64,000 bases of DNA, from contig OU452239.1 in assembly GCA_911728455.2 (NCBI GenBank), positions 558,001 through 622,000 on the forward strand. Reading direction: 5' to 3'. The DNA is from Marthasterias glacialis. Lineage: Eukaryota; Echinodermata; Asteroidea; Forcipulatida; Asteriidae. The notes beneath the pieces were generated by a model. It worked only from the letters and a program-made list of their open reading frames with translations. It made no database searches and had not been told where the DNA came from. Positions 1 to 11,499 of the stretch are shown one piece after another (position 1 is the stretch's first letter; every line of letters begins with the position of its first letter). A program made the position numbers and the translations under genes.

Positions 1-1263
1 TAAGAGCCATGATGAACCGGCACACACGCCTCTGAATATGAACCACGAGAGTGTGTGCCCAATGGGTTTTGAAATGCAAAAGTGTTTAATTACGTAATAC
101 CACATTCCAACTTAAGCTATGGCAGATACGGCGTACAATCATCAATGAATTAAATAAAACTATTACATCACAGTTTGTACATTTGTATTGTATGCCGAGT
201 AATGTTGATCCATTTATTAAAAGTACTGGGCATTATAGTCTACAGTCTAACAACAAAATACTATATACGATATTCAATATCTTGAATTTCGAGATTAGAC
301 AAATGTATTGTCTTCTAAACTTAACTCCATAACTATTACGGTACTAAACACAATAAGGTCAAGTTATTTGGCAACATCGATTTGCAGAAACACAACCTAA
401 TCAATGGCTGAGTAAAATTATCGTCACGAAGTGTTCTGTGAGAGAGATTAGGTTGACTAAGGCCGTTTTCGGAATCATAGTTTACAAGCTTCGGCTCCCG
501 TTGGACAAAGTCCGGCTGTTTAAAGTCCCGTACCGAATGTCTACGTTTTTCAAAGTTGCCTATTCGGAGCCCAATCTGGAGCCTATAAGCTGAGGCTGTG
601 GTTTCACTAGTAAAACCAGTCAACACTATAATACATACGTTTGGGTACCATGCAGTTGACGATAGCTCTTGATAGCAGTAATTCAAAATCCCGTAAATGG
701 CAGTCCTCCGTTGACCTCCACAACAATCTTTCCCTGGCTTTTTCTACTGTAAAGGTACTGGTAAAGGTGTAACAAAATATAATAATAATGAGCCCAATCA
801 AGGTCTCACGGACGAGCTCAACTACCAGAAATAAATTGATAATTGCTTTCGGATAATATAAATGAGCCGCAGATTTTGCTTTCGTAATCTGTATTGCAGT
901 ATGAAAAACAGACAATTACCATCCAGTTAAAAAAACCAGTTTCCTTCCAGGCACGACTATGTGGAAGAACCTCCAAACAAAAATGAATATTCATGATTTT
1001 GTTAACCTTCAAGATGGTCCAACGTCACCTCCAGCTCGATACTCCTTCATTGCCATTAGTTGGATACTATTTGGTTTGCAACAGGATTGTAATGTTTGTC
1101 TACCCTTTATTTGACATTGGAAGGCATTTTTTATGCACTAATGCCACTGCATGGAGATTGTGCTTTTGTTGATGTGCTGATTGTCATAGAGAAATTCCTC
1201 CCCGTACATTCAAAAACATTCGTGCCTCGCAGGGTAAGGGAGAAGACAAGAACAAAAACTTAC
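1..1263. other. No gene recognised
   Basis: I see no convincing exon here. The last exon of the PTGR3-like gene, expected to encode roughly the final 15-25 residues, should lie at or beyond this end on the minus strand, but no acceptor plus matching reading frame could be identified. The short open frames have no family signature. Confidence 0.4.
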
Positions 1264-4200
1264 TTCTACTGCGTCCGCAATGCTCTTAATCCCCATGAAT
1301 GGTCCTTTCTCGCAATTGTTGCCGTTATCCACTTTGACCCTCAGTAAGCCTTCGGAAAAAAGCTTTGTTAGTCTCAAGAACGACTCTTGCCATTTATCCG
1401 AGCAGTTCATCAGATAAAAACCTTCCAAACTGAGGCCTCTTGTAAATATCTGTTAAATTGTAAACATCAATTTAAAGATAAACACTATCAGATCCGAATT
1501 TAGGACGGCAATACAAGTTGGGAATAGTTTACATTGAAATTGATTCAAGACAATGGCGTATATTAATTTGGAAGCTGCAGCTGCGGCTGTTGCTATAGAC
1601 CTTATGCATTGACGTCATCACGCCGCCATCTTAGAGGTAAATCAATGATGTAACAATGGAAACACAGAGATTTGTACGCGCGGCGCACAGGATTGGCCAA
1701 TGAACAACCTCATTTTGACCTCTACACGAGGGCGCCCTACTCAAATGACGTCATGTGCATAAGGTCTATTAGAGTGCTGTGATGGCCTCCTATATTTCAA
1801 AACTGTTATAAGGGGACACATCCTTCCCCACCCGCCGGCTGCCGATCTCAATTGTATGACCTTTCACAATAGGCTTTGCGGGCTCATGAATTTTGTTAGC
1901 GTAAAAGAGGTCGTCTCAGCTGCTGAGAGCTCGTCAAGAAATCCCCTAGAGTCCCATAGACTCAAGCCGCAGTTCTTATTGTCAAGTTGGTGAAGGGATC
2001 ACAGGAGCAATGTCCCATTTGCTTTGGTTTTAGCACACACTACGTCATACACAGTTGTTGATGGCTAAATAGTTATTTTTAAGTATTTTTTCCCAAAACC
2101 CATTCGCTCTATTATCGAACAAGTAAAGTAAAAACAACAATCGACTCGTTTAAATTCATGATGGACTCTGTTATTTTAGGATCAATCTCTTATGCTGTGT
2201 TGTTTTATTATCGTCGATCCAGCCGCAACCCTAGCCGCAGCCGCTAAAACGTACACGGTCTCATGTCGTTAAACGGGAGACGTATAAAAAGAAGCGCCAC
2301 CAAGAGTTTACATCTTAGAGGGCATTACACCATATCCATTGGCGTCATCACGCCGCCATCTTAGTGTTAAAACGATGATGAAACAATAGAACGCACTCTA
2401 CGTACACACAGTGCACAGGATGGGCCAATGAGCATTAAAAAAAACCTACTTCTTCGAAATTTGAAAATATGCCCCGTTTTCAAGTCTGAATATGTTCAGG
2501 TGTTGAGTGCAACACAAAGATGCATTAGTTGTTCAGTGTCATTGACCGCGTAAACCCCCTTTTTAAACATAATGTTCATTATTAGTTATTTTATGGTCTT
2601 ACCGTGTACATTAGCTGAGAATCAATGGTTGGTCCTCTGATTTCTCTACTGCAATTGTAACTCGAGATAAAGCCAATCAAAAGCATTTTCCCATAGTTCG
2701 ATAATCTGTGCAATTTATTGAAGGGGAAAAAAGTAAATAAAGAATAAACAAATTATAGTAAGTTTTGGCAAATACTCTCTGTATTTGTAAAATTATATTT
2801 TATTATTTTTTAGCAAATAGATGTGGCTTCTCAGCGATTTAATGATATTCACTTTATGATTAGTTTTAGTTTATAGGCCAGTCGGTTTAATTCAACTGTT
2901 AACTTAAAATTAAAAAAACCCTTAAATTTAAGTAGTGAACTGAATGCCATGATACCAAGGATTTGGGTGTTCCCCTACACAAACTNNNNNNNNNNNNNNN
3001 NNNNNNNNNNNNNNNNNNNNNNNNNNNNNNNNNNNNNNNNNNNNNNNNNNNNNNNNNNNNNNNNNNNNNNNNNNNNNNNNNNNNNNNNNNNNNNNNNNNN
3101 NNNNNNNNNNNNNNNNNNNNNNNNNNNNNNNNNNNNNNNNNNNNNNNNNNNNNNNNNNNNNNNNNNNNNNNNNNNNNNNNNNNNNNNNNNNNNNNNNNNN
3201 NNNNNNNNNNNNNNNNNNNNNNNNNNNNNNNNNNNNNNNNNNNNNNNNNNNNNNNNNNNNNNNNNNNNNNNNNNNNNNNNNNNNNNNNNNNNNNNNNNNN
3301 NNNNNNNNNNNNNNNNNNNNNNNNNNNNNNNNNNNNNNNNNNNNNNNNNNNNNNNNNNNNNNNNNNNNNNNNNNNNNNNNNNNNNNNNNNNNNNNNNNNN
3401 NNNNNNNNNNNNNNNNNNNNNNNNNNNNNNNNNNNNNNNNNNNNNNNNNNNNNNNNNNNNNNNNNNNNNNNNNNNNNNNNNNNNNTTTATACATAACTGA
3501 GTATTTATTCACATATATCAGTGAAAACACGTTCATTCAACACACCGGTGAAAATTCTAGAACGGTGTTATGTTCTGTGGGAGATTTTGTGAACGGTACA
3601 TTTATCTATTTATTTATTTATTTATTTGGGAGTGGGCTGTCATTGGGGTTGGGGCTTGGGTTGTGGTTGGGGTTGGGTGATCTTCAAAGTATGTTTTTCT
3701 TGACTGTGTTTTACGCAAAAACTAAATATCTTAAGGATCGGTACCCGTCAAAACAATAAAGCTTTAAGATTGGACAATATTGATAATGACCAATCCGTAC
3801 TATTTTTCAGGAGCTATTTGGGCCCATAGTACATACCGTACCTGTTTGAGACTAATATCAGCAGTCATGCCACTAACCAGTAAGGCAACATACTCAGGCC
3901 GAACACATGGAAGCAGAAATACACTAGATGGGTCCAATATCTGCCAAGAGTAGTAACAAAGAAAAGCACTGTAATGAAGGGTAAAACTATTCGACATGTC
4001 CCACCACATAAGAAATACTTTCTGTTGAGATGTTTTCGAAATGACCATCTTGAAGCCATGTACTTTATGTGCAAGTCTGTGGAGGTGGTTAATTCTGGGT
4101 AGCCCAATTGGGGATGTCATTGACCTTGAAATTACACTTTAAGGGTTTTTAAACGACGTACCACATACTCTGCGTAAGATTTCAAGTTGATGTAACCCAC

Positions 4201-7172
4201 ACCTTGACCTATTCCGATATTATTCACCCCATTTCCTACGGCGACGACCTCACCAACAGCCTGAAAATAACAATACAAAATGTGTAAACATCTTTATTAG
4301 TTTCTGTTTCAATTCAAATTGGAATTAAAATTTGATTTCAAATTCCGATATTCACTAAATAATAACAATAATACCGCGGAGTTTTATACAACACACGTAT
4401 CTACCAACATTTAGGTACTCATTGCGGTTAATATATTATTCTTAAGACAAGTTTTAAAGCTTTTGAATTGTAAGACCCATTTAAGTAGCACTTTGTAAGG
4501 GTTTACAGGGTGCTGTGGTGCATTTAGCAGCCACTGTCAGAAAGACAGGGGCAAACCACGTAGCGATAAGTATAACTGGGTTATTTTACGTGCATTGCAC
4601 AACGCACGGGACCTGCGGCTTTACGTCCCATCCGAAGGCCGATGCAATAACGGTTTAGTGTCTTGCTTGAAGGGGCTGTGTCGTCATGATAGACCGTTCC
4701 GTCTTTGGCAACAAGCCCCGCCCACTACATTAGTTTGTGTACGTTTACACTGCACATGTGACCAAGTTTGACCGAGGTTCATGACCAAAAGGCGTAATCC
4801 AATTGGTCGATTGGCACAGTTTGATTTTCAGGCCGGAACGGCCTATTACAGGCCTGTGACTGTGGAAATAATGAACTCTCACCCAGGTACTGCACATGCG
4901 CGCGCTTGCGGTCGAAAGGGTGCCGTCTTTGTCAAATGGCGATGTTACACGCGCACGTAGTAACTGGGTTATTCCATTAACTGTTATAATCATGACGACA
5001 CAGCCCATTTAAGAACTCAAATGTCAAGACCAGGACTCGAACCTACAGTCTGCTGATAGAACACCAGAGGTTGAGTCCGGTGCGCTTAGACCACAGTGCA
5101 CCATGACACTTAAATTCATCATGAATTCCCATGTAGAGCAACAACTGAAAATATAAGTTGATCTTTTAGTTTAAGTTTTGAAAAAATTATGCACTTGTAT
5201 ACGCTGCTCTATTCAATATTGGTTGTGAAGGTTTTATTATACTTTTTATCTTGCCAAAAACCGTTGAAGACAACAGTTCGCCTTTTCGTTCTGTCTGAAA
5301 TTAACCAATCATCCAATCAATCATTTGTTGTTCTTTTCTCGTCTACGTCCGCATGGAGTTTGGACCCCGCGTGACAAATTTGCATGACTTGATTACAAAT
5401 TAAATGCAGATAAATAATTAAGTGAAAAACAAATGCTGACAAGAATTTCTTTGTCATGTCCTGATTTTTCAGCAATTAATGTTTGCATGGACAGAGTAGG
5501 ATCAATTTAGCATTAGCTTGTCTGATCATATTAGATTCTTAATAGTTGTTAAACATGCTGATTGAAAATCCCTCATCAATTTTCAGAAACGGGTTTACCT
5601 AGAAACTCATAATCACTGTTATTGCCTGACATATAATAGATAATTATATGACATATAAAAGATAATTTACCTCAAAACCTAGATCAAACGGTGGATCTTC
5701 AGACGCAAGCCAGCTGTACAAGCCAGCTGTCACGTTGATGTCAGTGGAATTTATCCCAAGAAATCTGAAAACAGCGATACAGGTTTTACAACCGGGAACA
5801 AGCATGATCAGTGGTTGTGGGAAAACACCTTTAAAACCCCAGCTCAACATTGGTAAGAAGAAAAACATGTTCACAGATTTACACATACCTGACATGTTAT
5901 AAAGATAATGATGATAGAAAACTTTCCTTTAAATATTTCTGCCTGAAGTGTTATCGTTTTTAAATAATGAATGAAATAAGATCCAAAATTAGTTTTCGTC
6001 TCATTGAGACGAAAACTCTGCCTATAGGAATACATACAAAAAATGCTGAATGTATTTTTACCGTTTTCACGCAAAATGAAACAACAAAATGAGCTGACAT
6101 TTTCACAAATTGTTTTTATTACAAATATCTTGATTTGTTCAAAGAATGTAATCATTTACAGACAGTTTACCAGTGTTGAGCTGGGGCTTTATTTATTATT
6201 GATTTTTGAAGATTTAGTATTTGGCCGTATTTATTTTACACACAAAATAGCAGCAACAATAGAGAACCAATGGTGTGTACAAAACATATGGGTAAAAATT
6301 AAATATTCAAAAATCAATAATAATTAATTCTTAGGAGGGTAAGCTCTCAAACTTCGTGAGTATAGTCTCTACTAGGGTATAGGGCTACAGCATTGTGTAA
6401 GTCTAATTTCTGAACTCTCTTCCTAACTGGAGTTATGTACTGCCCCCTCTCAGGTGTACAAAACGAAGGGGGACCACTTTTAAATTTGAAAATCTGGATG
6501 GTTCCCATCCTGACATTAATTAGTAGGCCCTAAGGAAGCTTTGTGCCAAAAATGATGCTTTTGTCCACCGTGTCCAGGTAATCTTGAAATTTAACGCTAA
6601 ACCACCTGACTATACTCATGGCCCAAGCCGGCAATCCGAACAGTGCCACCGCGGTTAGAGGCAAGCCCTTTACGCACTAACCACCCATTGAAGGCGTCCG
6701 GTCACTTCGTACCTTCGCCACTTCGTACCTTTTACAAGGTACGAAGTGTCCAAAGTCACTTCGAACCCTGGGCACAATGGACACTTTGTACCTTTGGAAT
6801 GGAATGAATGGAAAGTTAAGCTACGGTGATGAATGGAATATTGATGCCGTTTAATGACACAAAGGTCACGCCGACGCCGCCAAAGTCTTATGGCCGTGCC
6901 ACCGCGTTAGCCACGCCGCACCTGAGACTGCAAGACAAGGTGTTTGCGCTCGGGGACCAGTACGAGCCTGGACACATCTCTACGTCTGGCCTTCTTGCAG
7001 CAATTTTACAAATTAGTCTACCTGTTTCGTACGAGTATTTCTCCGTGTCCCGGTGTCTGCATGGGAACAGTCGTTATGGTCACTCCGTCTCGAAAATTCC
7101 TGGTCAGTTTCGTGACTTGGAGTTTTTGAAAGGTAGCTGGAAGCATCGTGGTGATGGTGAAGGGAAATTCTT
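1264..7172 (-). CDS. PTGR3: Prostaglandin reductase 3-like (ZADH2), partial
   Basis: Medium-chain dehydrogenase/reductase of the PTGR3/ZADH2 type; the vertebrate enzyme reduces 15-keto-prostaglandins with NADPH. Exons seen, in transcript order: 7172-7022, 5764-5671, 4260-4162, 3940-3842 and 1429-1264, all with GT-AG borders and matching phases. The likely start is the ATG at 7146, just after a strong acceptor (tttcatttgcag); an upstream non-coding exon or a longer N-terminus is possible. Family matches are strong: EILVRNRFLGINSTDIN, PPFDLGFEAVGEVVAVGNGV, KSYAEYV and RPEYVALLVSGMTADISLK follow the GroES-like half in order, and EGFYLMNCSDKW with GPFMGIKSIADAVE matches the C-terminal part. Missing are about 115 residues of the Rossmann fold with the NADPH-binding glycine motif, plus the extreme C-terminus. 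The missing middle maps between 3842 and 1429, where the 500-N gap lies. The antisense 118-aa frame at 6826-7182 is a shadow of the first exon. Subfamily call is confident from memory of the human protein. Confidence 0.9.
1596..1768. mobile_element. MITE, TAGACCTTATGCA family, copy 1
   Basis: Non-coding element with inverted ends TAGACCTTATGCA and TGCATAAGGTCTA, followed inward by ATTGACGTCAT and ATGACGTCA. Related copies lie at 2331-2435 (partial), 28075-28241 and 37811-37956 (reverse). The ends contain CRE-like TGACGTCA sites. Superfamily not determined. Confidence 0.75.
2331..2435. mobile_element. MITE, TAGACCTTATGCA family, truncated copy
   Basis: Shares GGCGTCATCACGCCGCCATC, the central ACAATRGAA segment and GGGCCAATGAGC with the copy at 1596; the right end is absent. 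Confidence 0.65.
2986..3485. other. Assembly gap, 500 N
   Basis: Exactly 500 undetermined bases, probably a placeholder of unknown true length. It lies within the PTGR3-like gene where its cofactor-binding exons should be. Open frames drawn through the N run are meaningless. Confidence 1.
3599..3685. repeat. TTTA and GGGTTG simple repeats
   Basis: A (TTTA)n run is followed directly by a G-rich GGGGTTGGGGCTTGGGTTG stretch. Low-complexity intronic DNA of the PTGR3-like gene. Confidence 0.85.
4508..5108 (-). mobile_element. tRNA-derived SINE, reverse orientation, interrupted
   Basis: On the minus strand the head holds a box-B-like GTAGGTTCGAGTCCTGG and a tRNA-like leader. The body (GTGTCTTGCTT, TTTTACGTGCATTGCACAAC on the plus strand) matches the SINE at 30315-30733. 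A second MITE is inserted at 4667-5012. Located in the third intron of the PTGR3-like gene. Confidence 0.7.
4667..5012. mobile_element. TTAA-type MITE nested in the SINE
   Basis: Inverted ends AGGGGCTGTGTCGTCATGAT and ATCATGACGACACAGCCCAT are bracketed by TTGA at 4667 and TTAA at 5009, consistent with a degraded TTAA target duplication as used by piggyBac-like elements. Removing it rejoins the SINE found whole at 30.3-30.7 kb. A tiny relative lies at 19347-19433. Confidence 0.75.
6703..6800. repeat. Short CACTTCGTACCTT repeats
   Basis: CACTTCGTACCTT occurs twice in direct orientation, then as AAGGTACGAAGTG, and in degenerate form further on, making a small hairpin-capable cluster close to the 3' side of the PTGR3-like first exon's intron. 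Confidence 0.7.
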
Positions 7173-8199
7173 CTGCAAATGAAAATAAAGAAAAAGGTAT
7201 TTTAAAATGCATATGCAATTATATTGAAGATATAAGGTACGTAGTATACTTTTAAAAAGACAGCAAGTCACATTGTTCGTAGTTATGCTCTAAAGCAAGA
7301 GTTATAAAAAAATAATAATAAAAAATAAATAAATAAATAACAAAAACAACAAATAAAAGAATAACAGTATTGTGTCATAACTCATCCTTGAGAAAACGTT
7401 TACGAGAAGAAGGCGTATTAAAAATAATAATAAGTTAATAAATATACAGACATCCCAACAGTCAGATAGAAAGACAGCCCGACTGACCAACAGATCTATC
7501 AAAGGTTTTTTTGATATCGTAAATTGTAGAGAGCCTGCAGCGTAACAATTACAGTAGCATTTAGGACGTTACAAATCGTGTTCTGTTAAAAAAAAAACCG
7601 TAATATCGTTACAGACGGTGCTGTATATAGCCATAACTATGAAAAAAGGATTTCTTACCAGTCCTGTCGCAAACCAAGTTATCTCGGTTTTAACTTCTCT
7701 AATTTCAGATGAGCAATGACACATTTAGGGTAAGGTGCTGGTATAACGATGAAAAGCCAGAATTGCAGGTTGAGTGAAGGCGCCCCACAATATGCCAGGT
7801 TGTACGCTCCGCAAACCTGGGGACGGTGAGTCTATTACTCTCTCCAAGAGTAAGAGACTTCCTTCCGAGGGGATCGAGGAAAGCACACACAAATCATAAC
7901 ATAATCGCTGGCACCTTCACACAATGTAGTAAGTTTTTATGTGCAAATGACATCAACTCAAGTAAAGTACCTAAAATAGCATTTTTATGCAGCCTTGTCA
8001 TTCAGCTGGTACCAGCTCCATGACAAATGGTTCCCTGCACATGTTTGTTGTTCCCAAGTCTGTAAACGCGGTAAAGCGTTCTTTTTAATATCTTTGAACC
8101 CTGGGATGGAACAAGTTAACTGCTTCTCAAAGGAAGGCATGTACTCTGTCCCACTTTAAACATCTCCTCAATTAATAACTGTGTTTCATTTTATATTTA
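7173..8199. other. Intergenic or 5' flank of PTGR3-like gene
   Basis: AT-rich DNA with (AATA)n runs near 7310-7340. It should contain the promoter or a 5' UTR exon of the minus-strand PTGR3-like gene, but I cannot point to a convincing core promoter. Confidence 0.4.
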
Positions 8200-8706
8200 A
8201 AGACTTGTCTTATTATTAATTTGCTTTAAATATGCAAGTTATCAGCTTAACTTGTGTAATGTGCTTAAATGCTTTATTTTTAATGACACTCCACTTTTCT
8301 TTGAATATTTGTTTACTTTTATGAATTGTGGAACATCTTCCATGTGTTCGGGTTATATCAATTTTATGTTGCCGTAATGTGTGTAAATGTTTATGTTTGT
8401 GTTTTATGAACTTTGTCTTGTGTATAGTTTTAGCTAAATTCATATATTTTTGGTTCTATTTTATAATTTAATTGCTGTGTACAAAATAATTTAATTGATT
8501 TCTTTTACATATTTTTTTTTTGCCTAAACAGCCTACATTATTTTATGTTTATATTTTAATAACTGTATTTGTTTTAAATGTTAATTTCATTTATTGTTTT
8601 ATGATGTATTACTGTTTTAAATACAGGGCCCTCAAGGAAAGCAGTTGTTAACTGAGGAGGCCACCCTGTTTAAATAAGGCTGCAGATAAATAAGATAAAT
8701 AAAATC
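8200..8706 (+). mobile_element. 3' end of a non-LTR retrotransposon (LINE)
   Basis: T-rich stretch closing with GGGCCCTCAAGGAAAGCAG, a GGCCACCCTGTTTAAATAAG segment, and a short ATAAATAAGATAAATAAAAT tail, the arrangement typical of L2/CR1-like LINE 3' ends. No reverse transcriptase remains. Left limit is approximate. Confidence 0.45.
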
Positions 8707-10110
8707 TTAAATCTCAGATATTAATGATTTGAAACAATTTATTTGAATCTCGATGATTACAGTGACATACGATTAGATGAATAATGATGGACAACGAAGA
8801 AGAAAAAAACCCTACAACAACTAATTTAAACAACCATTTTTCAATTTCAATTAAATAAAGCTACCATTGTAAAGTATAATACAAGTTGAAGTATAACATC
8901 CTGCCACTTTTACAAAAGCTTGTTATTTATGGAAAACTACATAAAACAAACTTACTCAAACCAGAGGGGCAAGCAAAATTAATGTCAAGTGTTACGCCAC
9001 CAATGCAGCCAAAAAAGCGTTGCACTGAACACGCATGAGTATGCATTAAGTATTGGTAAACAGCATCAAGCCTATTGATGTCTAAAGACAATGAAAGCTA
9101 CGAAATTGATACAAAAGGTGTGATTCATTTAGCAAAGAAACTTACTCACAGAAGCACGAATAAAAGACCGATTGCACTCTTCAAGTCACGTGACCTATAT
9201 TGGGTATTAAACATCAACAAATACTGCATCTTCCGTTGGAAAGTGCCGTTGTTGTAAAATACATGATGATTGTTGCATTTGTTTATTCGATCGAGGCTTT
9301 TCTTTCTCAAAACCTGACCCTGACCGGAATTGCTGTTTAAGCCAGTAAGGACAGTTCCAGCAAGTCTGGAAAATTCTACAAGGAACGCTATGTTCACAAT
9401 GTGGTAGTTGCACGGAACGTTGGGGCCAGACGACCGCGATCACACAGTTTTCAATACAAGAATTTCACAATTTTGAAGCTGAAATCATCCAAAGAAAAGA
9501 CTTTCCAAAACTGGGTGATTCCTTTGTCTATTTGAAATTCCGCAGGGCTTTGTATAAATGCTCACTTTCCCAACGTTCTTAACATTCTTTGTATGTGAGA
9601 GATTTACATAAAAAAAAGAAACAAAAAAGCAAACAAACAAAGTCACAGACGGTTGACTACATCATCGTTGGACCGGCGTCCGACGACGATGTAGCTACCA
9701 GCCTCAGTGCAAGATGTAGTGGAATTTTGTAGTACAATGCTGGTAGTTTATACAACAGTAATGTGATTAAAATCAATGTCATAACATATACATGTCATAA
9801 AAGAGCTTACAGTAACTGTGGTATTATTAACAAAAGCCAAATGTTGGTGTAACTCTGTTGGTCACAGCATACATTCGCACGTAGTTTGCCATCAGCGGAG
9901 ATAACGTAGTACCCATTACAGGTCACGTGATGTTTAAACAAGTGTTTAAGTTTACAGATAACACCGAGGAAACAAAGACCAAGAATTTTAACATTTTCTG
10001 GCCGATGTCAATAATTTTGTTTTGTTTTGATGAATTCAATAAGTAAGACATTTTATATACCTATTTTGCTGTAGAACAATATCATCAAGGTGATAATCGA
10101 GGTTTTTTTT
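8707..10110. other. Intergenic, no gene recognised
   Basis: Ordinary AT-rich DNA. The open frames at 9075-9443 overlap in several frames and show no family signature or credible splice structure. Confidence 0.5.
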
Positions 10111-10440
10111 AAATTGGCCTCTGTACGAAAGCTCTGTGTTGTTTAAAAATGTGTGCTTCACGATTGATTTGAATTGAATTTATTCGGATAAAACAAAACC
10201 CAGCAAGAGTCATAGCAAAATACAACTTTAAAGACACGAGAGTATAAAAATAACATAAAAATACAGCATATAAATTGGCCTCTGTACGAAACCTCTGTTT
10301 TGTCTAAAAATGTGTGCTTCACGATTGATTTGAATTGAATTTATTCAGATAAAACAAAACCCAGCAAGAGTCATAGCAAAATACAACTTTAAAGACACGA
10401 GAGTATAAAACAAACTACATATAAATACAGTCAATGAAAT
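10111..10440 (-). repeat. Tandem pair of LINE-like 3' tails
   Basis: Two copies of a 161-bp unit, starting at 10111 and 10272, are nearly identical. Read on the minus strand each ends with TGAATAAATTCAATTCAA, a polyadenylation-like signal with a short repetitive tail typical of non-LTR elements. The head-to-tail arrangement suggests local duplication after insertion. Confidence 0.65.
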
Positions 10441-10581
10441 GCTTGAGTGATCAAACAATGAGCTGTCAATCGACGCAGTCTCCATCGGTTGTCAAAACAA
10501 TCCGGTGGAGGGAGGGTTTGAAGTATTGCCCTCATTATTGTAACAACCAGTAAATCCTATATTATTTGAAGTTATGGAGGA

Positions 10582-10816
10582 TACACCCTAGACACAGACT
10601 GGTTAAAACAACCAATGTATTGGTAGATATGTGTCCAACCAAGCTTACTGGTCAATTTAACCAATATAATGGGTAATTTAACAACAAATCTTTGTAAACT
10701 TATCAACTTTTTGGTTAAATCATGTTTAATCCAACCAATATCTTGGTTAGATTAACCAATGGACACATATCTACCAACATCTTGGTTATTTTTAACCAAT
10801 CCGTTTTGAGGGTGTA
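10582..10816. mobile_element. Hairpin MITE with ACACCCT ends
   Basis: Long imperfect palindrome. The left half runs TACACCCTAGAC, ACTGGTTAAAA, TTGGTAGATATGTGTCCA; the right half carries TGGACACATATCTACCAA, TTTTAACCAATCCG, GAGGGTGTA. No coding capacity. Confidence 0.8.
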
Positions 10817-10904
10817 CGTATGTGAAAACATGGACCTGGAAATGGTTGGCTCTCGGTCAGAATCTGAACATGGAGAGAGATCGAGGCTTTGAATGGAGTT
10901 TTGA

Positions 10905-11420
10905 GGTCCTTTGGACGCAGCCTGGAAGGGCAAAGTGTACGTTGGTACACAGATAACAGAAATGTTACAAGCATTGGAGGAAAGGAAGCAAGAATCCCGA
11001 TTTACAGAATATAGCCATGGAAATACATGAGTCGTGTAGACACTTTGAGATAAAAATAGACCAGTATGGATACCAAGAGCTCAGAATGAGAAAGCAGATG
11101 AATTGAGTAAGATATCATATAGTGACGATTGGATGGTTAGCCCACAGATTTTTCGATCATTGAATTCAGAGTGGGGCCCTTTCACACGTGACAGATTTGC
11201 ATGTAATTATAAAACCCCAAATGGGTACGTTTCAATTCCAGGTGGTGGTGCCCAAATAGAGGCCGTAGATGCATTCAGCCAAAAATGGGATAATGGGCTT
11301 AACTGGTGGGTGCCCCCGCCCCGAATAGCAGCAAAGGTTTGGGATAAGGCATTACTTGAGCGAGCCAATGAAACATTGGTTAGTTATACCTTTATGGAAA
11401 TCGGATTGGGTCAACATTGA
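10905..11420 (+). mobile_element. DIRS/tyrosine-recombinase retrotransposon fossil
   Basis: Fragment of the RNase H side of a DIRS-like pol region, recognised by RWGPFTRDRFA-type, EAVDAFSQKW and NWWVPPPRI motifs that follow the family consensus. It is broken, with more than one break, and only this part of the element remains; no terminal repeats or recombinase were seen. It looks old. It is not a host gene. Confidence 0.75.
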
Positions 11421-11499
11421 GGCCCTGGGTGCACATTTATGTACAGATTTATGGTTACTTTTAGGCTCAATCTAGGTATCGTGCCACATTCATTGAGCC

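Noticed and set aside
2928-3536. Open frames across the N run
   Set aside because: They consist of undetermined bases.
6826-7182. 118-aa plus-strand open frame
   Set aside because: It is antisense to the first PTGR3-like exon, whose minus-strand translation matches the family closely and has matching splice sites.
11103-11420. 105-aa plus-strand open frame as a host gene
   Set aside because: Its motifs are those of a DIRS-like retrotransposon RNase H region, so it is treated as a fossil.
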